Assembly: GCA_036365515.1 (NCBI GenBank)
Contig: CM070874.1
Coordinates: 246,010,930 to 246,074,929 of the forward strand
Origin: Torymus aiolomorphi
Taxonomy: Eukaryota > Arthropoda > Insecta > Hymenoptera > Torymidae
Length of the DNA: 64,000 nucleotides
Reading direction: 5' to 3'
Shown: positions 1-10,792 of the stretch, piece by piece
How positions within the stretch are numbered: position 1 is the stretch's first letter
Layout: every line of letters begins with the position of its first letter
Made by a program: the position numbers and the translations under genes
Notes under the pieces: model-generated
Seen by the model: the letters and a program-made list of their open reading frames with translations, nothing else
The model's database searches: none
What the model was told of the DNA's origin: nothing

Positions 1-792
1 TGTGCGAACGTTTCGTGCATAATGAGCTGCTGCACCGTCCTGTTGATACCATGTGTTATTAAAGTCCTCTCCAGCTATTTCTCTTATAGCAGGAACAATT
101 TGATTCCGCAACATAGTTTCATACTTTTCTGCATTTAAATTGCCATCAATAAAAAATGGTCCTATAATCCTATTATTTAATATTCCAGCCCAGACATTTA
201 ATTTTTGTGGATATTGTGACTTGGCTTCTCTTGCCCAATGAGGGTTTTCAACTGCCCAATATCTACAGTTATGCCTATTTACGCTTGAGTCAAGTTGAAA
301 TATAGCTTCATCTGAGAAGACTATATTTGATGGAAAATTTGGATTTTGTACGATGCGTGCCATCATATCATCACAGAATTCAACGCGACGATCGAAATCA
401 TCTTCATTTAACTTGTGTATTAGCGTTACTTTAAATGGATGGAACTTCTCTCTCTTTAGTATGTTATGAATAGATGATTTACTTATTTCGTGCACTTGAG
501 CAGCTCTACGAACGGAAGTATGCGGATCTTCGGTGAATGTTAACACAACATCTAAAGATTTCTCTTCGTTACCTGCTGACATTGGTCTGCCTGATCGAGG
601 TAAATCGCTGATAGTGCCGGTATTTTCAAACCTTCTAACAGTTTTTTGAACTGTTGAAAATGATAGTGGAGTTCCACCAACCCTAAATGAAGCATTAAAA
701 ATATCTCTTACGGCCCTATAAGATCGCTGCATGTGTCCCCAACCTCTCATCATGAGAATCGTTATTCTTTCTCTATCAGTGAGTTTGTTCAT
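1..792 (-). CDS. Tc1/mariner-like transposase, C-terminus beyond window edge
   Basis: There are 264 codons without a stop from an ATG at 790-792 down to base 1, still open at the edge. The N-terminus looks like two helix-turn-helix units: a first one with RSYRAVRDIFNASF, then a linker with the SGRP motif typical of mariner-type paired-like DNA-binding domains. Further on are VFSDEAIF, which carries the first catalytic Asp, and WYQQDGAAAH, which carries the second. The third acidic residue would lie outside the window. The protein would cut and paste its own element at TA dinucleotides in the nucleus. No frameshift is visible, so this copy is less decayed than most elements here. The exact subfamily cannot be fixed without the D-to-E spacing. 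Confidence 0.87.
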   Translation of the reverse strand, partial: MNKLTDRERITILMMRGWGHMQRSYRAVRDIFNASFRVGGTPLSFSTVQKTVRRFENTGTISDLPRSGRPMSAGNEEKSLDVVLTFTEDPHTSVRRAAQVHEISKSSIHNILKREKFHPFKVTLIHKLNEDDFDRRVEFCDDMMARIVQNPNFPSNIVFSDEAIFQLDSSVNRHNCRYWAVENPHWAREAKSQYPQKLNVWAGILNNRIIGPFFIDGNLNAEKYETMLRNQIVPAIREIAGEDFNNTWYQQDGAAAHYARNVRT

Positions 793-1224
793 TTTTATTA
801 CTCTTCGTAGTAGACCTTATCCAAAAATACTTTTTGAGTTGAAAATAAAAAGAACTTTTAATTTTCAAAAAATATGTTTGAAAGATGACCAACCCTTTTC
901 TGTGGTGGTTATGGAATGAATAATAGTTTATTGTCACTCTAACCATACGAAAAATAACAAGTAACAATGTTCAATATTTAAACGCTTCAAAAAATTTTAC
1001 AATGAATCAGCTCTCATTCCTACTGAAAAGATCAAAAATACTGTTGGTGTTTTCGATCATCGATTAGGTTACTATCAAAAAGTGGATGGAAAATAATTCG
1101 AACACTTGAAATAAGATGTTAGACTGTTTAAAAAAATTAAAAAGTTTACACAAGATCAGACCGTCATTAAGTTTAAATGACCTTCAAATGAACGTCAAGG
1201 TCCTTCTTGAACTATGTTCTGAGT

Positions 1225-1629
1225 ACATGTTTGGACGTAAAGTTTCACACTCTTTCCGATTCCGCTAAAAAATAGGGGTTACCATTTAAAAAATGAGGTT
1301 GACCTCGAAATAACCTCAAAAATGAGGCTCAAAATGAGGTTCAAGGTCGAATCAGAGGTCACCTTCAAGTCTTCGTTCGAACTTACCAAACCTTACCTTT
1401 GTTTGTTTTGTTTTACCACTGAACTCGCGAAATTTTTAAGAAATCATACTTTGACCTCAATTTGACCTCTGGGGGCAACCTCAACCTCATACCTTAATAC
1501 ATATCCGGACGTAAAATTTTCCGCTCTTTCAGATTCCGCTATAAAAAATAGGGGTTACCATTTAAAAAAATGAGGTTGACCTTGAAATAACCTCAAAAAT
1601 GAGGTCCAAGGTCGAATCCAAGGTCACCA
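1225..1629. repeat. Imperfect direct repeat, two copies of about 130 bp
   Basis: Copy one (about 1225-1365) and copy two (about 1499-1629) share the order GGACGTAAA, then CTCTTTC, AATAGGGGTTACCATTT and AATGAGGTTGACC. Both end in a GAGGT/GGTCACC-rich stretch. The period is about 274 bp. They lie in the non-coding part of the mariner-like element. Confidence 0.75.
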
Positions 1630-1704
1630 TTGGATTCCTCGTAAAAAATTACTACAAAGGCGACCTTAACATTTTCCAATAGTAATTCAGCTGAGAAATT
1701 ATTT

Positions 1705-1735
1705 GGGTGTTTCCAGACTTTTTGGACACGCTGTA
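1705..1735. repeat. Candidate terminal inverted repeat of the mariner-like element
   Basis: The segment ends in GGACACGCTGTA followed by TA, the style of Tc1/mariner termini found in many insects. Its partner is outside the window, so the assignment rests on position and sequence style. Confidence 0.5.
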
Positions 1736-1811
1736 TAGTCCGTTTTCTCAGAGTTGCGCCATACAAGTGACTAAAGAAATAATCCCTCTCTTAGTACCGA
1801 CACTCTAGCGG

Positions 1812-1921
1812 GGTTCCAGAAATAACGCAAAAACAGGGGGTGTAAATCTGGGCCGTCCCAGAAATAACGTGGAGTCCCAGAAATAACGGGTATATATACA
1901 AAAAACGTCCCAGAAATCACG
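1812..1921. repeat. Short degenerate tandem repeat with CCAGAAATAACG core
   Basis: The core CCAGAAATAACG occurs near 1816, 1858, 1875 and, as CCAGAAATCACG, near 1910, with variable spacers. It abuts a (TA)n tract at about 1934-2028. No coding content is seen. Confidence 0.65.
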
Positions 1922-1933
1922 CTTAAAGATATT

Positions 1934-1966
1934 TATAGATATATATATATATATATATATATTTAT

Positions 1967-2028
<62 letters not shown>
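1934..2028. repeat. (TA)n microsatellite
   Basis: A nearly pure TA tract separates the CCAGAAATAACG repeats from the large foldback that follows. Tyr-Ile ORFs over it are artefacts. Confidence 0.95.
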
Positions 2029-2033
<5 letters not shown>

Positions 2034-2038
2034 TTCAC

Positions 2039-2374
2039 ATCTGGGACGCATTTTGAGGATTATATAAGTCATATATACCGAATTTTGAGGATTTTGTAGG
2101 CATTTTGAGGAGTCTTCTCAAAAGTCCAAAGCACTCGAGAGGCATTTTGAGGATTTTTCAGCGGTTTCCACAATAGTGTGTTAATATACATCGATTTCGG
2201 ACATTCCGTGATATTTTTCCGTAAAAGCGGGCGCCGCAGGCGTCGTGGTGTTCGACAATAACCTTAGGGTAATTATTTCTTTAGTCACGCGCTTGTTTAT
2301 TGGTTGTTTATAACAATGTTTATATTTGTGTCACCACTATTGTACAAATTCTTTATGAAATCCTCAAAATACCG

Positions 2375-2405
<31 letters not shown>

Positions 2406-2784
2406 ATATCTTTGTACGGTATTTTGAGGATTTCATAAAGAATTTGTACAATAGTGGTGACACAAATATAAATATTATTATAAACAATCAATAAACAAAC
2501 ACGTGACTAAAGAAATAATGACCCTAAGGTTATTGACTAACACCACGACGCCTGCGGCGCCCGCTTTTACGGAAAAATATCACGGAATTTCCGAAATCGA
2601 TGTATTAACACACTATTGTGGAAACCGCTGAAAAATCCTCAAAATGCCTCTCGAGTGCTTTGGACTTTTGAGGAGACTCCTCAAAATGCCTACAAAATCC
2701 TCAAAATTCGGTATATATGACTTATATAATCCTCAAAATTCGGTATATATGACTTATATAATCCTCAAAATGCGTCCCAGCTGT
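2039..2784. repeat. Large foldback element (about 345-bp arms, TA loop)
   Basis: The left arm (2039-2376) is the reverse complement of the right arm (2415-2784), with a short (TA)n loop at 2376-2402. Arms begin with CTGGGACGCATTTTGAGG and its complement. Both contain GGCGCCGCAGGCGTCGTGGTG and the motif GACTAAAGAAATAA. The right arm carries one extra tandem copy of a 32-bp block (2699-2763), so arm lengths differ slightly. There is no coding capacity. It is best read as a non-autonomous foldback or MITE-like element associated with TA microsatellites; the family is unknown. Confidence 0.85.
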
Positions 2785-3123
<339 letters not shown>

Positions 3124-3125
3124 CA

Positions 3126-3168
<43 letters not shown>

Positions 3169-3169
3169 C

Positions 3170-3382
3170 GGAAACCGGTACTTTTGAGGATCTAGTTTTT
3201 TTTCTCCAGAGTTCGTATGTGCTTGACTAAAGAAATAACTCCCTCCCTGCGTTGAAGGTATTAATATAAATCCTCAAAAGTACCGTTTCATACCGAAGGG
3301 ATTTTGACGATGTCCTCAAAAGTCCGAAAAATCTTCAAAGTATCGAAACCATGCTGACATAGATCCTCAAAAGCTGCATTTG

Positions 3383-3385
<3 letters not shown>
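3170..3385. repeat. Foldback module with CTCAAAAGTACC arms
   Basis: CGGTACTTTTGAGGA near 3176 is answered by the inverted TCCTCAAAAGTACCG near 3270. A GACTAAAGAAATAA motif lies between them (3225-3238). Further TCCTCAAAAG copies follow up to the next TA tract. It has the same plan as the two modules before it. Confidence 0.65.

Positions 3386-3477
<92 letters not shown>
3386..3477. repeat. (TA)n microsatellite at the gypsy-1 insertion site
   Basis: A TA tract with AAAT and AGAT interruptions directly abuts the gypsy-1 LTR. A matching TA tract with the same kinds of interruption resumes past the other LTR at 13151. This suggests the retroelement landed inside one microsatellite. Confidence 0.9.
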
Positions 3478-3480
<3 letters not shown>

Positions 3481-4289
3481 ATGGGGTAGGTTTTTCCCTC
3501 AGTGCCGCAAATCTCCAAAGCGGAGTTGCATAAACGGCGCAGCGGTTGACAGGCGCCAGCACTGGCTCGTGCCAACCGTCGGCGAAATCTCCCAGCTCTC
3601 GCCGGCGCGCCGTCGCTCGGCGTCGGCTACCTTCGTCGGCAGCCGTACCTACCGGCGTTATAACGCGCGACTTCGCTGTCGCGCTCTCTCTCTCTCGTGC
3701 ATGCTGTCTCGGCTGCTGAGAATCGCGCGAGTATTGCGTACTCGCGCCCGCGGAGGCCGGTGGTATTCTATACCGCCGCACCACCGACGTGGAAAAGGGA
3801 AGGGAACGACGCGTCAATCACACGCGTACACGAATTTAACAAAAGACTGTACCTTTATTGCCCCGAGGGCTTAATCAGTTGAATATACGCGGCGCGTATC
3901 CTTTATACGCGCTGATACGGGTGGTGCGCCCGCGCACGCTATGTACGTGTGCGCGCGATCGCACACACGTACTCTGATAAGCGGCTCGTACCGACGTTGG
4001 TCGATCGCCGCGCGCGATCGACACACACGCGCGCGTCGGTGAGCCTCGCTCGCTCGCGCGGGGGTCGCTCTCTGGACGCCCGTCGTCGGCGGGAAGAGCG
4101 CGCTAGCGCCTGGCCAGGACTTACCTCGCGAAGACCCGGCTGATGCAGGGAGTCAGGCCGAGCGGTGCTGGACGCCTCGCGCGTCGTATCTTTCTTTCTC
4201 TCGCTCCTCAGCGGGCAGTCTGGCGGTAGCAGAGTAGCGGCCGGCGTCTCTCTCCCTCCCTCTCAATCGGCCGCGGTGGCTGTCGACGG

Positions 4290-4338
<49 letters not shown>

Positions 4339-4667
4339 CTCGACTACACTGCTGCTCTCACTCGCGCTCACTCTCGGCACTGCACCGATTCACTCCGGTG
4401 CATCACTGTGCACTCTCGCACTATTCTCTCTCTCTCTCTCGCTCACTGCGGGCTATTCTTGCGGCAATGGCCGAAACGCTACTGACTACCTGCTGCTTCG
4501 TCGGCACGCGCAAGCATCTCTCGGCCTTGTCCTTCGCGCAAGGTTGAAAGATATTTACATTTCGGGCATTAGTGCGTGCCGACGCGGTCTGCTGAGACTC
4601 GCCTCCTGTCTCGTTAGCGCACACGGATACACGCACACTCGCGCATGTACACGCGCAGGCCGTTACA
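3478..4667 (-). repeat. gypsy-1 3' LTR
   Basis: This matches the block at 12003-13150 over its whole length, from GGGGTAGGTTTT to GGCCGTTACA, with indels concentrated in the (TC)n tract (4291-4334). The intact terminus TGTAACGG...CCGTTACA is seen in the other LTR; here the outer end is eroded to GTAATGGGG. It contains a GC-rich segment with CGCG-rich palindromes. Arg-Glu and Ser-Leu ORFs across it are low-complexity shadows. Confidence 0.9.
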
Positions 4668-4676
4668 CCCCCCGTC
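4668..4676 (-). promoter_or_regulatory. Candidate polypurine tract next to the 3' LTR
   Basis: On the minus strand, GGACGGGGGG directly precedes TGTAACGG of the 3' LTR, the position expected for the plus-strand DNA primer. It is short, so the call is tentative. Confidence 0.5.
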
Positions 4677-4815
4677 CAGACGCGGACTATCCCTCGGAGA
4701 GTCTGCTCGGCTACCTCACGTTCGACATCTTTAACGGCAGCGCGGGTTCTCCTGAAAGAGGGGGGCGTATTACGCAAGAGAAAAAAAACCAATCGCTTAA
4801 CAAAATAATGCGGGG

Positions 4816-5811
4816 TTAACCCCTTTCTTTATTGTTCCCCGAAGAGGGGCTTACACCCGGGTTGGCGGGCAATTTGTGGAACCACGGCCGTGTCTTGTCA
4901 TGGCGGGCGGCGTTCGGGCACTTCGAGTCCGTTGACACGCCCGGTCGTCGGCAGTAGTAGCAGCGGCGACGGGATCCTCCCGCCGCCGGTGTGGCATCGC
5001 CTCTCAGTAACACGCGATGCGGGGGTGGGGGCATCGACGGCGCGACCTGCCGTAGCGCCGTGGCCGGCACCATCGCGATCGTCGCTTCCCCGGCTCGACG
5101 AACGGCCTCTCTCCGCCTCTCCTCGGCCGCTTCTCCCCGCTTCCTCGCAAGCAAGACGTCTCGCTCGGCGGCCTGGATCTTCTCACGAGCACGAGCCGCC
5201 GCCTCTTCGGCATCACGGCGCTCCTTCAGGGCGCGCCGGGCCGCGTAAAGGAGGTCCCGCTCCTCTCTCAGGCCCTCAATGCGGGCCGCCCAGGGCCCGG
5301 CGAGTTCACGGCCGTACGATATCTCGGCGAGGAACCGATCCCAGGCCTGGATCGCCTCGCCTTCCGCCGCCCAGGCCTGGTGACTGGAGGAGCACGCCCT
5401 CTCCAGGAGGCGCTCCAACGACCCCCAGCGGGCCAGCATCGGCGATGGCGGAGCCGGTTCGGCCGTCGGCTCCGTAGTGGCGGGGACGGCTGGTCCCCGT
5501 CCCTCGGCGATCGGGGCCGCCGGGCCTGTCTGGACGTCCTCCGTGCCGGTGGCGTCCTCTCCCGCTGTGAGAGCGAGGGCCTCCCTCGGTCGGCGCAGGA
5601 GCGGCGCCGGTGGGGATGCGGTGGGCGGAGGAGGGAGCGCTAGGGCTCCGGCCGCCTCTGGCAGCTCCTCCAGCAGCACCGAAGACGGTAGAGCGAACTC
5701 AGCTCGCCCGAGCTGCTCGATGGCGCGCAGAACCTCGGGCACCATCGTCTCAGTGTCGAGGGCATTGCCCTCGGTGCTCGGCACCGGTGATTTCTCAGCC
5801 ATCTGTAACAA
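4816..5811 (-). CDS. gypsy-1 third ORF: coiled-coil protein with C-terminal zinc-knuckle-like motif
   Basis: An uninterrupted 331-codon ORF lies downstream of pol, where env would sit in some insect gypsies. It has no signal peptide, no transmembrane segment and no envelope features. Residues about 1-120 are Pro/Ala/Glu-rich. Residues about 180-265 are Arg/Glu/Ala-rich with heptad-like spacing (for example RREAVRRAGEA) and probably form a coiled coil. Near the C-terminus CYYCRRPG is followed by KCPNAARH, a C-x2-C-x10-C-x5-H arrangement. That resembles the altered knuckle CYGCGAPG at the gag-protease junction of the same element. It is one of the few intact frames in gypsy-1. A nucleic-acid-binding or gag-like accessory role is inference. 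Confidence 0.65.
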   Translation of the reverse strand: MLQMAEKSPVPSTEGNALDTETMVPEVLRAIEQLGRAEFALPSSVLLEELPEAAGALALPPPPTASPPAPLLRRPREALALTAGEDATGTEDVQTGPAAPIAEGRGPAVPATTEPTAEPAPPSPMLARWGSLERLLERACSSSHQAWAAEGEAIQAWDRFLAEISYGRELAGPWAARIEGLREERDLLYAARRALKERRDAEEAAARAREKIQAAERDVLLARKRGEAAEERRREAVRRAGEATIAMVPATALRQVAPSMPPPPHRVLLRGDATPAAGGSRRRCYYCRRPGVSTDSKCPNAARHDKTRPWFHKLPANPGVSPSSGNNKERG

Positions 5812-5835
5812 AAAGAGCCCGAGCGAAAAGGTGCA

Positions 5836-7249
5836 TTAGTCGGAGTCGCTCACAACTCCTGAACTCCTGCTCTTGCCTAACACTCTCGCACGCCGCTGCG
5901 CGCGAGTCAACCGCGGTGAGGCATTTAGGTGCGACCTCGGTTCCTGTCGCTTCGCGGAACCTTTCGGTCGGCCCCGGGGTTTTCCCGTCCCGGAGTTCAC
6001 CTTCGCTGTCGCGCGCGTTTTACCGGGAACCGCGCGAACCGCAACGCGAACCGTTTTACACGGACGTCGCCGAGGACGGTTTCCGACGGGACGCGCATCG
6101 CTCGGCGGCGCTCCGCCGGCCTCCGGTGGGTCGCTCATCACCGAGACGCTTACGTCTTCCCTCGGCGGTTGCGGATCCTCGACGTCGTCGACTTCTTCGC
6201 CCGTTTCGTCAGTGCTTTCTCCGTCGTAAGGCTTGAGGTGAGAAACATGCAGGATCTCCTCGCTCGCATCCTTCTCGTCTCTTTCTCTTACCGTATTGGA
6301 GCCTGTTATCTCGGTCACCTTCAGTGGACCGGCGTACTTCGGCGATAACTTCGCCGATATCCCTTGCGCTGCTGAGGAAAGGACTCTGTCTCAAGGGCCT
6401 CGCGGTCTTGCACGCGGCGAGCTGTCGCCGGGGGAAGCGGCTCTCTGCCGTAATTGAGGGCAGCCGGGCTCACGCCGGTCGAAGCGTGCACGGAGTTGTT
6501 CATCGAGAACATCAGCTTCGGCAGTTTCTGATCCCACTCGGCGTGAGATTCCTCGACGAACGCGACTAAGCGGGTCTTTAACGTCCGATTTACCCTCTCC
6601 ATGGGTTTGCCTGAGGGTGATACGGCGGGGTAGTCGAGTGATGGACGCCGACGTCGACGAGGTATTCGTCCACGACTTTATTCTTGAATTCTGTGCCGTT
6701 ATCGGACAAGAATACTTCCGGGGTGCCGAATCGAAGAATCACTCTCTCCTTGAACTCTCTCAAGATGGTCTTCGCATTCGCTTTGCGTATGGGCACGCAC
6801 TCCAGCCAGCGAGTGAAGAGGTCTTGGAACACCAAGATATACTCGTACCCGAGTTTACTTCTCAGGAACGGGCCGGTTACATCTCCCGCAACTACTTGCC
6901 ACGGCCCGTCGATAACTCGCTGGCCCATCAGACCCGCTGGCGGTCTTTGCTTCGCCTTTGTCTGGTGGCGCACTCGGCAATGTTTCACGTACTTCCTCAC
7001 TGCGTGGTACATTTTCGGCCAGTAATATAACCTGGCCGCGCGCTCGTACGTTTTTTCTCGACTTCGGTGCCCGGCGGTCGGATCATCGTGTGATTCGCGG
7101 AGCACTTCGCGACGATGCTCCTGCGGCACGACGAGTTTCCATGCCTCGTCATCGGCGACCGCCACCTCTACTATCTCATCCGTGAGAAAGTAGAATAGTC
7201 GACCCCCTACCACTTTCCACCTGGGATGGGTTGAGGGGTCACGTGTCAC
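5836..7249 (-). pseudogene. gypsy-1 integrase, frameshifted
   Basis: The N-terminal zinc-binding region retains both His and the first Cys (KHCRVRHQT), but the second Cys is replaced by Arg. The catalytic core shows Asp in VVAGDVTGPF and Asp in FLSDNGTEF. The Glu falls in MERVNRTLKT, after a one-base frameshift near 6600. A second frameshift near 6400 leads into the C-terminal region with KYAGPLKV and ILHVSHLKPYD. The tail is basic and carries an AT-hook-like GRPKGS. Integrase inserts the cDNA into chromosomes; this copy is inactive. Confidence 0.88.
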
Positions 7250-7274
7250 TTCGTCCAGTCAGGTTCGGTACCAC

Positions 7275-7778
7275 TCATCTTTGGTACCGTCGGACCACGT
7301 GCTCGCGTACACCTCGAGGTCGTCTTCTACCTCGTACATGCGCGAAAGCTCGTCGGGCACGTGGTTCAGCGCGCCCTTCCACATCGAAGGAGTGTCCCTG
7401 CAGCTCGAGAGCCCATCTCGCCAGTCTTCCAGTGGGGCTGTGCAAGCTGTGCAGCCATCGCAAGCTGCTATGGTCCGTTTCCACCAAGAAGTGATATCCT
7501 TCGATGTACGGGCGGAACTTCTTAATCGCCCAGATCACCGCTAGGCATTCGCGCTCCGTGACACTGTAATTGCGCTCCGCTGGCGAGAGTGTTCGACTGG
7601 CGAATTCGAGGACTTGTTCCTGTCCCTCGATGACTTGCAAGAACACCGCGCCGATGCCGGTGTCGCTCGCGTCTGTCTGTACGAAGAACTGAACATCGAA
7701 CGAGGGTCTGGCGAGACAGGAGCCGAGGACACCAAGGCTTTGATCTTTTCGAAAGCCTCTTGCTGTGCGTCGCCCCAT
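7275..7778 (-). pseudogene. gypsy-1 RNase H domain, frameshifted at both ends
   Basis: This is the Ty3/gypsy-type RNase H: QTDASDTGIGAVF, then SVTERECLAVIWAIKKF and ETDHSSLRWL. It removes RNA from the RNA-DNA hybrid during reverse transcription. It is in a different frame from the RT upstream and from the integrase downstream, so at least two indels separate them. Confidence 0.88.
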
Positions 7779-8593
7779 TCATATCGTCGATCCTTCTTCG
7801 TTAGCGCTGTGAGCGGTTCGGCTATCGTGGCAAAGTCTTTCAAGAACTTTCGGTACCAAGATGCCATTCCCATGAAGCGGCGCAGTTGCTTCAAGTTCTT
7901 TGGTACCGGAAAGTTTATCATCGGCTCGATCTTATCAGGATCCGGCCGGAATCCATCCCGGTTGACGAGCACACCGAGGTATTTGACTTCAGTCTTGCCA
8001 AACACACTTTTCTCGCGGTTGATCGTCAACCCGGCCTCTTTGACGCGCTTTAGCACGTGCTCGAGCCATTTCAAGTGCTCCTCATACGTCTCTGTAGCGA
8101 TGATGATATCATCGAGATACGAGAAGGCGTACGGCTCGAGCTCGGGGCCGATGACTTTGTCCACAAGGCGTTGAAACATCGCTCCGGCCTGAGATAGGCC
8201 GTACGGCATTCTCGTGAACTGTTACAGGCCCAATCCGGGTACTGTGAATGCCGTCAGCTCCTTCGATTCGGGCATCAGTGGAATCTGGTGGTACGCCGAG
8301 CTTAGGTCAAGTGTCGAGATGTACTTCGCGCTCTTCAGCTTGCGCAATATCGCGTCCATGTACGGCAGCGGATACGCGTCTGCCTTCGAAACCGCGTTCA
8401 ATTTACGGAAATCGATACAGAAACGGTACTTGTCGTTTCTTTTCCGTATCATGACGACGGGGCTCGACCACGCACTCGTAGAGGACTCGATTACCCCGTA
8501 TTCGAGCATCTCGATCACTTGACGGTGTATATCCTCTTCGAGCTTCTTGGAGACCGGGTAGTAACGCTGCCTCACGGGGCGTGCGCTCCCCAC
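7541..8593 (-). pseudogene. gypsy-1 reverse transcriptase with one in-frame stop
   Basis: The fingers and palm start with EYGVIESSTSAWSSPVV and continue through RFCIDFRKLNAV and ISTLDLSSAYHQIPL. The catalytic box is FSYLDDIIIA, followed by KYLGVLVNRDG and FMGMASWYRKF. A single TAA (complement of 8222-8224) splits the domain between PGLGL and QFTRMPYGL, replacing a residue that is aromatic in the family. Both halves are in the same frame. Confidence 0.92.
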
Positions 8594-8877
8594 TTCAATG
8601 TGGTGGCTCGCCCACGTAGTGCGAGAGCTTGGTCCGCTCTGCCGAGAATTAGGCCTACCAGCTCTGCCATCTCCTGGCGCTGTTCATCCGAGACGTCATC
8701 GAGGCCGATCGACGATACCTCTAGCGCCTCGACGGATGAGACCCCCGCGACTTCCAAGTCTACGCGCTTATCCGCCGCGCTCACGATCAACTGGTTGTTG
8801 ATGGGGTCGTGGATTGAATCGAAGGCTCTGACAAAGTTTGCGCCCAAGTAACAATCCACTTTGTCATCCGGCAGCAC
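8572..8877 (-). pseudogene. gypsy-1 protease-RT linker
   Basis: A short frame linking protease and RT, with VDCYLGANFVRAFDSIHDPI, the typical end of the aspartic protease region. It is offset in frame from both neighbours, so the pol polyprotein is broken here as well. Confidence 0.65.
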
Positions 8878-9286
8878 TGCTACCCAAATTGTCTCGCTTT
8901 ACGCCAGCTACCTCGAACGGCAGCTCGACGTAACCGGCGATCGTCGCCGTCTGTTCTCCGACGACTTTCGCCCGGCGACCGTAGCTCGGCATTAAAGGTC
9001 GCCCTAACGCGGAGGCGAGCTGTAGTCCGACCGCTCCCATTACGGTGCGCGAAGCTCCCGTATCGTAGAGGGCGCAGAGCCTGTAATTTCCGATCGCCAC
9101 ATGTAGCCACCACCGCGATTCCTGCTCGTGCTCGGCTGCCGGCTCAGCCGTTATCTGCTCGGCTGCGGCACCTGGATTTAGTGCGGGGACTTCGGCAGAC
9201 GAAGCGGAAACCCCGCTTACTTCGCCTGCGGTACGTTTCCCGCGCACTTCGGGTAATTTCGGCGAATTACTCCGGGAGCGCCGCAT
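8864..9286 (-). pseudogene. gypsy-1 aspartic protease with degenerate zinc knuckle upstream
   Basis: The active-site motif LYDTGASRTVMG is intact and sits in a retropepsin-like domain that continues with VVGEQTATIAGYVELPFEV. In another frame just upstream (about 9250-9305) CYGCGAPGVIRRNYPKC is a gag zinc knuckle in which one conserved position reads Tyr. The protease would process Gag and Pol in the cytoplasmic particle. Flanking frames do not join cleanly, so the copy is non-functional. Confidence 0.8.
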
Positions 9287-9411
9287 CCATAACAGCTGAT
9301 TTCTCCCGGTGCCGGTGCGCTCGGTTCGCCTGTCCTCCTTGGCGACCTCTTGGCTCGGGCTTCTTCGCTCGAATCGCTGCTGGAGTTTGATTTCTCGCTC
9401 CTTCTACTCGT

Positions 9412-10774
9412 CTACCTGCTGGGACGTTTGGAGCTACTCTTCTTTCTCCGGGCCCCTTTCTCTCCGCTCCGGTTCCGCGTCGACGGGGGTACAGGTGGAG
9501 GAGGGGGCGGTTGCTTCTGTTGCATGCGTTGCATCCCCTCCAGGATAACCTTCGCGAACCGCTCGATCGTTTCATCTATCGTCGGCGTTTTCGGTGGCGG
9601 TGGAGTCGGCGGCAGCTTTGTCTCTACCGCCGCGGCTTTCACCTTAGGCGGAGCCGGTTTGCGGGGTTTGTACGCCTACTGCGCGTACACGCACGACTCC
9701 GGCGGCGGAGGCTTAAAGGACTTTTCCGCGTCCACTGCAAGCTCCGCCTCCATTGCTAAATCCAGCAATGTCTCAATGTCTTCGAAGTCGCTTCGTCGAA
9801 TGAGTTGCTGCAGTCGCGGCTTCATGTTCCAGTGTAGCGTCCCCAGCTTGAAATCGAGCGTCGGCAGTGGCTCCATCTTCCGCATCATTGCTTCGAGGCA
9901 CGTAACATAATCACGCACGGACTCTTCCGGTCGTTGCGTTCTCAAAGCGACCTCGTGCCTCAGCCGTTGCTGTACCCGGTCCGTCATGCCGCACCATCGC
10001 CGTATCCGGCGACAGAATTCCTCCGAGGTGATCCAGCACATCCTGTTGGATCGCACCCAGGTACCGGCTACGCCGACGAATAGCTCCGGAAGGGCACTCA
10101 GTATTTCCCCTTCCGTAAGCTTGGCGAGTTCCCAATTTTCCTCGACTCGCTCAAGGAAGGTGTCGATGCTTACGCCAAGATCGCCGGCGAACTTGAATTC
10201 CCATCGGCGCACTAATTGGCCGACATCTCGGAGTCCGCTGCCTGTCGTGCGGTTCGATTCTTCGAACGATCCTGGCATCGACCTTCCTCTTGGTTCGCGC
10301 CTTATCGCAGAGTCAGTCGATTCAACTGGCTGGCTCTGTGATCCACCCCCCCCCCTAGGCGCCACCGAACCTGGTTCGGCGCACCAGCGGGGTTATAGGT
10401 GGCGGCGGCCTCCCATCCGCCGGAGGCTGTCGAGGCCTCGAACTGGGCTGCTGTATCGGGGTCGGCAGTCCCCGTCCGCCGATGTCTAGCCGAGAGGACA
10501 GGCCTCTCAACTGAGTCTCTTCTCGTAGATTCTCTTCATTCCGGCGGGCAGGCGTGATGTCCGTGAACGTCACTCGCAGCATTGCTTCGGCGCTCTCTCG
10601 ACGAGTGCTGTTGGCGTTTGGATGCTGAGTTGAGTTGGCGGCTAGGATTCGCGTCGACTCTTCGATTTGCCGAATTTTCTTGTCAACCGCGGCCATGTAT
10701 ACGGCCCAATCGGTTGGCAGTTGCAGTGTCGTGCCGTCCGCCATTGACATTTCGAACATTGCCGGTCCTTTCAT
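9412..10774 (-). pseudogene. gypsy-1 gag, broken by a homopolymer frameshift and a stop
   Basis: The start at 10774 opens a 139-codon N-terminal part ending in a Pro-rich segment. At 10346-10355 a run of ten C on the plus strand shifts the frame into the capsid part, 10365 down to 9676, with KFAGDLGVSIDTFLERVEEN and RTQRPEESVRDYVTCLEAMM, typical of Ty3/gypsy capsid. A TAG at 9676-9678 separates a basic Pro-rich C-terminal piece down to 9412 with the segment TIDETIERFAKVILEGMQRM. Gag forms the particle and packages RNA. The length polymorphism of the G-run is the simplest cause of the frame loss. Confidence 0.82.
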
Positions 10775-10792
10775 AGCCGTGACTCATTCGCT

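Larger units (their letters stand above)
1..1735 (-). mobile_element. Tc1/mariner-type DNA transposon, truncated by window edge
   Basis: The element holds a minus-strand transposase that runs off the left edge and about 940 bp of upstream sequence. A candidate terminal repeat lies at 1705-1735; its core TTTTTGGACACGCTGTA is followed by TA, the target of this superfamily. The upstream part contains a 130-bp imperfect direct repeat. The other terminus lies outside the window, so the outer limit here is inferred from the TIR-like sequence only. Confidence 0.7.

Noticed and set aside
3569..4819. Several 60-160-codon ORFs in the gypsy-1 LTR on both strands
   Set aside because: They overlap low-complexity (TC)n and GC-rich LTR text, are not conserved in frame between the two LTRs and match no protein.
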